This document shows, in pieces, positions 11,409 to 17,579 of a stretch of DNA of 64,000 bases (within the stretch, counting starts at the first letter, position 1; every line of letters starts with the position of its first letter). The DNA is from Cohnella faecalis (GTDB lineage: Bacteria > Bacillota > Bacilli > Paenibacillales > Paenibacillaceae). The translations under genes were made by a program, and so were the position numbers. Location of the stretch: contig NZ_QXJM01000023.1 in assembly GCF_003570905.1 (NCBI RefSeq), positions 248,001 to 312,000 on the forward strand. The letters are read 5' to 3'. The notes beneath the pieces are model-generated. The model searched no databases. It saw nothing but the letters and a program-made list of their open reading frames with translations, and was not told the origin of the DNA.

Positions 11409-11735
11409 ATGATCAGGTACGCCGACGAAAAATGGGACGAGCTGCGATTCGTGAATTTCCGGCCGGAAGTGGACAAACGGGACGGTCAATGGATCGACGT
11501 GGCGCTTGAGGTGGAGACGGATTCAAATACTCCTCTTCCTGAAGATATTATCGAATTTTCGATTGTTATCGTATGTACTCATAAAGGTCATCCGATTCAG
11601 GCGGTGACGTTGGAGCAAGGGTGCGACAGCGAGTATCAGCTGACCGCAGCCGAAAAAGAGCAAATTTTTGCGTATATCGCAACGGAAGAAATGCAGCGAG
11701 CTATCGTTGCCGCGGCGGGGGAAGACGTCAAATAA
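11409..11735 (+). CDS. Hypothetical small acidic protein
   Basis: 108 aa, soluble, rich in Asp and Glu, with no membrane segment. The sequence (MIRYADEKWDELRFVNFRPEVDKRD at the N-terminus, split beta-strand-like segments in the middle, helical C-terminus) does not match a family I know. It has a good AAGGAGAGA ribosome site 9 nt before ATG 11409 and lies behind the gltD terminator, so it needs its own promoter, or read-through. Confidence 0.65.
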   Translation: MIRYADEKWDELRFVNFRPEVDKRDGQWIDVALEVETDSNTPLPEDIIEFSIVIVCTHKGHPIQAVTLEQGCDSEYQLTAAEKEQIFAYIATEEMQRAIVAAAGEDVK

Positions 11736-11911
11736 CGTATGAAAGCAGTCGCTAAACGGCGATACTCGCGACATGGATAAGCCCTATGGCATGCTTCCCG
11801 AGCTTCTTACCTCTGTGGTACACTGTTGGCGAAATGATTTAAGGTACGATGATAGGACGCACTCAAACCCGTTGTGCGGGGGCGAGAGGGGAGAGGAGCG
11901 AGGCTCGAAGG

Positions 11912-12937
11912 ATGGAAAATACGGCATTGCTGTCGCCGGCGGATGTCACCGTTATTAGGCGGTACGTCCATACGAAATACGCTCCTCTCCCCGGAGGCCG
12001 CCGGGCGGAGATTGTTGCAGATGCAATTCGTCGCACGCTCGAGAAGCGGCTTCCCGACTTGCCGCCCGAAATTAAAGGGCCGATGACGGACGAGCTCATC
12101 CGACGTTGTCTCGTCGCCGAGCAAAGGGACGTTCGTCCGGATGACGTTTTCGATATTTGCGCGGAGATGGACATTGAGAACGATAAGATGGAGCTTATAT
12201 CGAATTCCTTGCTGCGATGGCTGGACGACCGTGCTCCAGGAGGGCGGTGGAGTCCGGAGCAAATTGCGTCGCGCATCGCCAGACGAAAAGCCGCAGGTTT
12301 AGAATCGGCAATCGGTGTAATCGAGCCGAATCGTTCGAGTTCAAGCATGCGGCTGCGAAGCTGGGCGTGGGCGGCTGTTACCGCGCTCGCAACGGCTGTA
12401 GCCGCAGTGTCCATTCTGTTGTGGCCGAATGCCGAGCCGGTACCGAAGACGGTCTCTCCCGAGCCGCAGGCGATAGTGAGCTCCCAGCCCGCTTCCGATA
12501 TCGGCATGCCAAAGGAATTGCAATTTGCCGCAATCGATTCCAAAGCGGTAAAGGAGTATTTGCGAGGAAGGGATGCCTTGATCGCGGAAGAGCCTTATTT
12601 CGGTGCCATTGTCGAAAGCGCTCGGGCGCACAACGTCCATCCATTGTTGTTATTCGCAATCGTTGGGCAAGAGCAAGGCTTCGTGCCGAAGACGAACAAG
12701 AAAGCGAAGGAAATCGCCAACAATCCTTTTAATGTGTTTCATAGCTGGGAGGAGTATAACACCGACATCGGCGATTCATCCAATATTGCGGCCAAGCTCA
12801 TTGCGCGATTGGGACGTGAACGTCCAGAAGGGCAGGAGCCGTTTTCCTGGTTCAACGAAACGTATGCGGAAGATCCGGCATGGTCGGACGGAGTGCGAAA
12901 CCTGTTCGTGAAGCTGAACAGCTTGCCGCAACGGTAA
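11912..12937 (+). CDS. Membrane-anchored glucosaminidase-like protein
   Basis: 341 aa. Residues about 1-140 are soluble and charged. One transmembrane helix (about 148-170; AWAAVTALATAVAAVSILLW) is followed by a Pro/Ser-rich linker and a C-terminal extracytoplasmic domain (about 205-340). That domain has HPLLLFAIVGQEQGFVP, NNPFNVFHSWEEYNTDI and a closing PFSWFNETYAEDPAWSDGV block, the pattern of glucosaminidase/lysozyme-like peptidoglycan hydrolases, with the Glu of GQEQ as likely catalytic acid. The N-terminal cytoplasmic part is unusual for a hydrolase and may sense or anchor. ATG 11912 has only a distant AGGAG, so the start is uncertain; an in-frame ATG also lies at 11849. Confidence 0.6.
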   Translation: MENTALLSPADVTVIRRYVHTKYAPLPGGRRAEIVADAIRRTLEKRLPDLPPEIKGPMTDELIRRCLVAEQRDVRPDDVFDICAEMDIENDKMELISNSLLRWLDDRAPGGRWSPEQIASRIARRKAAGLESAIGVIEPNRSSSSMRLRSWAWAAVTALATAVAAVSILLWPNAEPVPKTVSPEPQAIVSSQPASDIGMPKELQFAAIDSKAVKEYLRGRDALIAEEPYFGAIVESARAHNVHPLLLFAIVGQEQGFVPKTNKKAKEIANNPFNVFHSWEEYNTDIGDSSNIAAKLIARLGRERPEGQEPFSWFNETYAEDPAWSDGVRNLFVKLNSLPQR

Positions 12938-12938
12938 A

Positions 12939-12972
12939 AGGGCGCCCCTCTCTTGGAGGGACGCCCTTTCCA
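12939..12972. terminator. Bidirectional terminator between convergent genes
   Basis: AAAGGGCG/CGCCCTTT with an inner CCCTC/GAGGG stem, lying between the plus-strand gene ending at 12937 and the minus-strand gene ending at 12992. Confidence 0.8.
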
Positions 12973-12991
12973 AAGCTATTTGACCTGCCGG

Positions 12992-13744
12992 TCAGCTTGG
13001 TTCCTTGAGCGAGATCTGCTGCAAATAGCTGTGGATGGCAGGCGGCACTTCCGGAAGCGACCCGATCGTCAGGAACGCGCCGCTAGGCTTGGTCTCGATA
13101 GGGAGTACATTGTAAGTCCATTCCGTCTGCTGCTTCAAATAGACGGCATGAATTCCGCAGTGAAGAGCGGGCAGCACATCGGTTCGGACAGAATTGCCGA
13201 TCATCCAAGTCAAGGCGCGGTCGAACGATCCTTCCGACAAAATTTGTTCGAGCGCTTGCTCGTTTTTGTGTTTTCGCACATAGATCCGATCCTCGAAATA
13301 ACGATCCAGCTTCAGCTTGTCGATTTTACGGCGTTGCACGACCGGATCTCCGCCCGTATAGAGATGAAGCTCATTCTCGCTGCGTTTCAAAACTTCCAAC
13401 GTCTCCTCCATATGAGGATAAGGCTCGAATTCGAGCTCGTATACGCTATTGCCGATCTTCCATAGCTTATCTTCCTCGTACGTCGAAGAGGAGCGCCCCG
13501 TAACCGTCTGGTAGTAGCGATACGTATCGATGAACGATTGGGGAAAATGATCTGGTTCGAATCCAAGCACATGAACGCCGGCGATGTCGATTTCGGTCTG
13601 CTTGTCGAGAATGCTTCCGCGAGAAATGCCGTACGGACCGTACCAACCAGTCATTTCGTCGGCGAACTGCTCGAGAACCAAATTAAAATATTTGTTGCAG
13701 TGAATCAGCGTATCGTCCAGATCGAACAGAATGGTTTGTTTCAT
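12992..13744 (-). CDS. HAD-family hydrolase
   Basis: 250 aa. Motif I FDLDDTLIHC (nucleophile Asp near 8) is at the N-terminus, motif II Thr is in LHLYTGGDP, and the motif III/IV region is DRYFEDRIYV and TWMIGNSVRTDV. A long helical cap lies between motif I and II. Probably a small-molecule phosphatase; the substrate is unknown. ATG 13744 has AAGGAG about 11 nt upstream on the minus strand. Confidence 0.85.
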   Translation of the reverse strand: MKQTILFDLDDTLIHCNKYFNLVLEQFADEMTGWYGPYGISRGSILDKQTEIDIAGVHVLGFEPDHFPQSFIDTYRYYQTVTGRSSSTYEEDKLWKIGNSVYELEFEPYPHMEETLEVLKRSENELHLYTGGDPVVQRRKIDKLKLDRYFEDRIYVRKHKNEQALEQILSEGSFDRALTWMIGNSVRTDVLPALHCGIHAVYLKQQTEWTYNVLPIETKPSGAFLTIGSLPEVPPAIHSYLQQISLKEPS

Positions 13745-13944
13745 GCGCAGTCAGACTCCTTCGTCCGTGCAAACGGTAACGGTTGCGGTAACCTTATCCA
13801 GCATATCCCGTCTGTTGCCGAATGGTGAAAACCCGGCGGAGCCAAGCTCGAAACCGAGTATTTTCATTATCGCGTCCGGCCGTACGTTTGTAAACCATAG
13901 GAAAGAGGAAAAATACGAATAGTACCGGATCAGGAGGTGAGCCA

Positions 13945-14082
13945 ATGCCGAAAAACCGCAGCACGAAAACGGACGACAAACGCAACGAGTCTCGATTCAA
14001 TGAAAAAGCCCAGTCAATTGCACTGGGCAAAATGTCGCGACTTCCGGCCAGCTTGAATGGAATAAATAAAAACTTGCCTTAA
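13945..14082 (+). CDS. Small basic protein (45 aa), unrecognised
   Basis: MPKNRSTKTDDKRNESRFNE is followed by a short hydrophobic-basic tail ending PASLNGINKNLP. The main evidence is the near-ideal ribosome site AGGAGGTGA (13932-13940) 4 nt before ATG 13945. The composition (Lys, Arg, Asn, no Cys) resembles small spore or nucleic-acid-associated proteins, but I do not recognise a family. Caution: a good minus-strand terminator hairpin (14003-14032) lies inside the frame. Confidence 0.5.
   Translation: MPKNRSTKTDDKRNESRFNEKAQSIALGKMSRLPASLNGINKNLP
14003..14032 (-). terminator. Intrinsic terminator for the 76-aa minus-strand gene
   Basis: GCCCAGT (14008-14014) and ACTGGGC (14022-14028) form a perfect 7-bp stem. 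Read on the minus strand it is followed by five T. It lies about 90 nt downstream of the gene at 14122-14352 and inside the small plus-strand ORF. Confidence 0.8.
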
Positions 14083-14121
14083 GAGGATCATGCTCAAGAG
14101 GAGAGAAGAAAGCCAGATTCG

Positions 14122-14352
14122 TTAGGCGTACTTGGCGATCTTCGAATGAAGGTCGCGTTTGATGAACGCGATTCGCTGGCGAACGTAGAAGTCATAGCTG
14201 CCCCCGCTCAATTCGCGGGGGTTCATTGTATGTCCGGAATCGTTGTCGATAATTTCCAGAGAGCCGTCGGTGAAAAATTTGAAAGTAAAATCCCTAGACG
14301 GTCTGGGTCCCCTTGAAGGCTCCAAATAGCGGAAATGTTCGCAGTTAACCAT
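14122..14352 (-). CDS. Hypothetical 76-aa protein, probably SOS-regulated
   Basis: The short protein begins MVNCEHFRYLEPSRGPRPSR, is rich in Arg and aromatic residues, and has no membrane segment. The middle reads like beta strands (DFTFKFFTDGSLEIIDND) and the end is a basic helix (YVRQRIAFIKRDLHSKIAKY). No family is recognised; it is not like the SOS division inhibitor YneA, which has a membrane anchor and LysM domain. The start ATG 14352 is preceded by AGGTGGGATGATGG. Its promoter carries two LexA-like boxes, so induction on DNA damage is the best clue to its role. Confidence 0.65.
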   Translation of the reverse strand: MVNCEHFRYLEPSRGPRPSRDFTFKFFTDGSLEIIDNDSGHTMNPRELSGGSYDFYVRQRIAFIKRDLHSKIAKYA

Positions 14353-14383
14353 CCATCATCCCACCTAATCATTGGATTTTATC

Positions 14384-14433
14384 GGAACGTTTGTTCCTAT
14401 ATCCATTATAGCAAACGTTTGTTCGTATGGAAA
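14384..14433 (-). promoter_or_regulatory. Promoter with two LexA/DinR-like boxes
   Basis: On the minus strand, box A is CGAACAAACGTTTG (14412-14425) and box B is GGAACAAACGTTCC (14384-14397). Each matches 13 of 14 positions of the Bacillus DinR consensus CGAACRNRYGTTYC as I know it. A TATAAT (plus-strand 14405-14410) sits between them, with TTTCCA as a plausible -35 at 17 nt. Box A thus overlaps the spacer and box B the start point, 28 bp apart, the classic repression layout. Confidence 0.8.
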
Positions 14434-14444
14434 GGGATTCCTGA

Positions 14445-14465
14445 ATGAAATACAATGAATTTCAT
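14445..14465. promoter_or_regulatory. Perfect inverted repeat upstream of the orphan ABC ATPase
   Basis: ATGAAAT (14445-14451) and ATTTCAT (14459-14465) around a 7-nt centre, 28 nt before the ATPase start and overlapping a TACAAT. Possible operator; the regulator is unknown. Confidence 0.4.
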
Positions 14466-14493
14466 ATACGTCTGAAGGAGATTCGAAGCAGCC

Positions 14494-15221
14494 ATGATCA
14501 TCATATCCGGATTGACACGTCAATTGCCCGAAGGACAACGAATTTTGCATCAAATCGACGCTCGGCTTGAGCCGGCACTTTCGTGGCGGTCGTAGGAGCG
14601 AGCGGAAGCGGAAAAACGACGCTGTTGCGCTGCCTGGCGCTGCGCGAGCCCTGGGAGTCGGGATCATATAAGGAAGACGGCAAGGATATACTGAAATCCG
14701 GCTTTCTCGGCAAGCTCCGATTTCGCCGCAAAGTGGCCTATCTGGAGCAAAAGCCAATGCTGCTCGACCGAAAAAAAGCGCTCAAAAATGTGCTTATCGG
14801 TTCCGTGGAGCAGACGCCACTATGGCGTCGCATTACGGGCATGATTCGCAATGACGATTATATGGGCGCGATGGACATGCTAGAAAAGGTAGGCTTGCTC
14901 GATAAAGCGCATCAGGTGGTCGATAAAATGAGCGGCGGCGAACGACAGCGCGTGGCGATCGCCCGCGCGCTCGTGCATGGCGCGAAGCTGCTGCTGGCGG
15001 ACGAGCCGGTGTCGGGTCTCGATCCGCACAAATCGGAGGAAATGATGGCGACGCTCAAGGAGCTGTGCAAGCTGAACGGAACGACGATCGTAGCCGCGCT
15101 CCATCGGGTGGAGCTGGCGGAAAAATACGCCGACGAGATTTGGGGCATGCAGGACGGGCGTCTCGTCTTGCAGGTGCGCGGCCGCAGGCTGACCGCAGCG
15201 GAAAAAATCCGGCTGTCATAG
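14494..15221 (+). CDS. Orphan ABC transporter ATP-binding protein, PhnC-like (single-base frameshift)
   Basis: 242 aa after repair. ATG 14494 opens MIIISGLTRQLPEGQRILHQ and reaches a stop just before the Walker A. One extra G at GG 14574-14575 gives [22 protein letters not shown], and the frame then runs to 15221 with the signature [15 protein letters not shown] and Walker B LLLADEPVSGLDP, then the H-loop ALHRVELA. The spacing and the region around RRITGMIRNDD resemble phosphonate-type (PhnC) ATPases. No permease or binding protein is adjacent, so the substrate is unknown and it may serve permeases encoded elsewhere. Confidence 0.8.
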
Positions 15222-15247
15222 GCAAGAGCTGAGCTTTAGCCGTGCGC

Positions 15248-15290
15248 AAAAAGCGCCTTCCTCCGCTATCGGTGCGGAAGAAGGCGCTTG
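15248..15290 (-). terminator. Intrinsic terminator for the 44-aa minus-strand gene
   Basis: AGCGCCTTC (15252-15260) pairs with GAAGGCGCT (15280-15288) with an inner CCGC/GCGG stem. On the minus strand it is followed by five T. It may also end the plus-strand ATPase transcript. Confidence 0.8.
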
Positions 15291-15311
15291 TGTGCAAAAA
15301 AACGCTGACCG

Positions 15312-15446
15312 TCAGAATGGACCGGGCTTGCCTTCCGAGTCGGCATCGTTGGACAACCCGTTCAGCGAAGGCACTTTCCCGTGCGGACGCTGATTTTGCT
15401 TGCGGCTTTTCCAAGCGCTTTCGCGCCGCCTTTTGGATGTGGTCAC
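15312..15446 (-). CDS. Small basic protein (44 aa), unrecognised
   Basis: Starts at GTG 15446 with AAAGGAG 9 nt upstream and ends 22 nt before a canonical terminator, so it has the signals of a real gene. The protein starts MTTSKRRRESAWKSRKQNQR, then GKVPSLNGLSNDADSEGKPGPF. It is strongly basic in the first half and acidic/Gly-Pro in the second, with no Cys and no membrane segment. I do not recognise a family; the composition is compatible with a small spore protein or nucleic-acid binder (inference only). Confidence 0.65.
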   Translation of the reverse strand: MTTSKRRRESAWKSRKQNQRPHGKVPSLNGLSNDADSEGKPGPF

Positions 15447-15536
15447 GGCTCGAGCTCCTTTCGGTTAGCGTTCGTCTTTAGATTGTCGGGCAGCCGTCTC
15501 GTTTATTCGTAGGGCTGCAAAGGAGGAGAGAACAAA

Positions 15537-16229
15537 ATGTCTGAACAAGTTTGTTCGCTTGCGATTCCGTTGCTGTCCGTTAATGTCGGGCCTGCGCGTC
15601 CGATGCTCTACAAAGGAAAGGAAGCACGTTCCGGCATCGGCAAGCTGCCGGTCGACGGCTCCGCCGAGTTAGGGCTTGTCGGCATCGACGGGGACGAGCA
15701 GGCGGACTTGGTCAATCACGGCGGCGAGGATAAGGCCGTATGCGTGTACAGTCACGATCATTACGCCCACTGGGAATCGGTGTTGGGGCGGACGTTAGGC
15801 TTTGGCGCGTTCGGCGAAAATTTTACGACGAACGGGCTGTTGGAGCCGGAAACGCATATCGGAGACGTATTTCGGGTCGGTACCGCCGTCGTTCAGGTTA
15901 GCCAGCCCCGTCAGCCCTGCTGGAAGCTCTCGATGAAGTGGGGGCTCGACGAGCTGCCCGCGCTCGTCACGCAAACGGGCGCCACCGGCTTTTATTTTCG
16001 CGTTCTGCAAGCCGGATCGGTGAAGGCGGGAGACACATTGACGCTCGTCTCCAGCTATTCGGCTGCTATTACGGTTGCCGAAGCGAATCGGGTCATGCAC
16101 ACGGATAAGAACGATATAGAAGGCATACAACGGCTCCTTGGCGTCGATGCGTTGTCGGACAGCTGGGTCAAACAGCTTCGATCGAGGCTCGAACGGCTGG
16201 AGAGCAGTTCACCGGGTTTATTGCTGTAA
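15537..16229 (+). CDS. MOSC domain protein, YiiM-like
   Basis: 230 aa. The MOSC beta-barrel spans about residues 40-170, with DGDEQADLVNHGGEDKAV and the conserved Cys in QPRQPCWKL, the proposed molybdenum ligand. A YiiM-type C-terminal helical segment (EANRVMHTDKND...) follows. YiiM-like proteins reduce N-hydroxylated bases such as 6-hydroxylaminopurine; that role is transferred from family knowledge. ATG 15537 has AAAGGAGGAG 8 nt upstream. It stands alone, followed by a terminator. Confidence 0.85.
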   Translation: MSEQVCSLAIPLLSVNVGPARPMLYKGKEARSGIGKLPVDGSAELGLVGIDGDEQADLVNHGGEDKAVCVYSHDHYAHWESVLGRTLGFGAFGENFTTNGLLEPETHIGDVFRVGTAVVQVSQPRQPCWKLSMKWGLDELPALVTQTGATGFYFRVLQAGSVKAGDTLTLVSSYSAAITVAEANRVMHTDKNDIEGIQRLLGVDALSDSWVKQLRSRLERLESSSPGLLL

Positions 16230-16253
16230 CCGACCGTCTCTAGGCTTAAATCA

Positions 16254-16298
16254 TAACCGTCCCTGCATGCCGCCTCGACGAGCATGGGGACGGTTTTT
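16254..16298 (+). terminator. Intrinsic terminator after the MOSC gene
   Basis: AACCGTCCC pairs with GGGGACGGTT, followed by five T. Confidence 0.85.
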
Positions 16299-16354
16299 CA
16301 GTTTTGGGCAAGCGCCGAAAGCTTGCGTCATACAATGAAAAGGGAGGAGGGCAT

Positions 16355-16462
16355 TTGCCGGGGCTGGCGCGAATTGAAGCGGTTGCAGAAAAGCTTATCC
16401 GTCTGACAGACGCGTCTTCGCGACATCCGCCGGATTTATGGCGAAAAGAAGGAATTTTGTAA
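16355..16462 (+). CDS. Possible 35-aa leader/small ORF
   Basis: TTG 16355 lies 4 nt after a strong GGGAGGAGGG site and opens MPGLARIEAVAEKLIRLTDA, ending with TAA at 16462, 90 nt before the oxidoreductase operon. It is the only gene-like object in the 250-nt gap. It may be a true small gene or a translated leader; nothing but the ribosome site supports it. Confidence 0.3.
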   Translation: MPGLARIEAVAEKLIRLTDASSRHPPDLWRKEGIL

Positions 16463-16551
16463 ATGATCACGAAATTATAAATATTTACAATAGTCTTATT
16501 TTTTCGAAACGGCATTGCCATCTTGAGCGCGAAAGGGGACGAATCGGCACC

Positions 16552-17559
16552 ATGACGATGTTACCCAAAGTGAACGAGCTAGGCTTTTTCGAAATCCGCT
16601 TGGAGTCGATCGGTGGACTCGGCGCCAATCTCGCGGGCAAAATGCTTGCGGAAGCAGGCGTTATGGGCGTAGGACTGAACGGAGTGAGCTTCAGCTCGTA
16701 CGGCTCCGAGAAGAAAGGGTCGCCGGTCAAGGCGCATATCCGCTTTTGCGACCTGAACGCGTTGATCAGAGACACGTCGCCTGTCGAACGGCCGCATGTG
16801 ATCGGTGTTTTTCACGAAAATTTGTCGAAAACCACCAACGTCGTATCCGGCATGTACGAAGACAGCATCGTTCTCGTCAATTCGAAAAAAATGCCGGAAA
16901 CGCTAAAGGAGCAGTTGAAGCTGAAAGGCGGAACGATTGCGGTCGTCGACGCGACTGGCATTTCCATGGCGGAAAATAACCGGGTCAATATGGCCATGCT
17001 CGGAGGGCTGTTCCGGTTGTGCGGTTTTCTCGATCCCGAGTTCATGAAAGGCGTTATCCGCAAATCGCTGGAGAAAAAATATCCCGGGGCCGTTCAGCCG
17101 GCATTGAATACGTTCCAAAGGGGCTACGACGAAATGCGTGTTCAGACGTTCGAGCTGCCTTCCGGCGACGAGATGCCCGCTTACGTGAGGATGGACACGC
17201 CGGTGCTCGGCTACGAGACGCAGCCTCTCGGCGGTACGATCACGAATCCGGGCAACAGCATACTGAAGGATTTGAGCATTTCCCGAGCCGGGATGATGCC
17301 GCATTTTGCCGATGACAAATGTATTCATTGCGCGGCATGCGACAACGTCTGTCCGGATTTTTGTTTTGTCTGGGAAGAGCAGCCCGATAAGAAGGGCAGG
17401 CCCCAGATGTTCTTGCAGGGCATAGACTATCAATATTGCAAGGGCTGCCTGAAGTGCGTACAAGCGTGTCCAACGGAAGCGCTCGCTAGCGAATATGAGG
17501 AAGAAGGTTATGCCGAAACGAATCGGGTAGCGCATAAATTCAATCTCGCGATCGGTTAA
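16552..17559 (+). CDS. 2-oxoacid:ferredoxin oxidoreductase, fused gamma and delta subunits
   Basis: 335 aa. Residues about 8-190 form the gamma (catalytic accessory) domain: GGLGANLAGKMLAEAG, NGVSFSSYGSEKKGSPVKAHIRF, a typical PFOR gamma start. Residues about 245-320 are a delta-type ferredoxin with two 4Fe-4S motifs, CIHCAACDNVCPD and CKGCLKCVQACP. With the alpha-beta fusion encoded next it should oxidatively decarboxylate pyruvate or another 2-oxoacid to acyl-CoA and reduce ferredoxin. ATG 16552 follows GAAAGGGGAC; the open frame reaches back to 16438 but without a ribosome site. Confidence 0.88.
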   Translation: MTMLPKVNELGFFEIRLESIGGLGANLAGKMLAEAGVMGVGLNGVSFSSYGSEKKGSPVKAHIRFCDLNALIRDTSPVERPHVIGVFHENLSKTTNVVSGMYEDSIVLVNSKKMPETLKEQLKLKGGTIAVVDATGISMAENNRVNMAMLGGLFRLCGFLDPEFMKGVIRKSLEKKYPGAVQPALNTFQRGYDEMRVQTFELPSGDEMPAYVRMDTPVLGYETQPLGGTITNPGNSILKDLSISRAGMMPHFADDKCIHCAACDNVCPDFCFVWEEQPDKKGRPQMFLQGIDYQYCKGCLKCVQACPTEALASEYEEEGYAETNRVAHKFNLAIG

Positions 17560-17579
17560 AGAGAAGGGTGGAGAATCGA

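Noticed and set aside
13731..13922. 63-codon plus-strand frame opposite the HAD gene start
   Set aside because: It has no ribosome site, begins inside the HAD gene on the other strand and shows no recognisable features.
16438..16551. Upstream extension of the gamma-delta oxidoreductase
   Set aside because: Only ATG 16552 has a ribosome site and matches the family N-terminus; the upstream part is A/T-rich leader.
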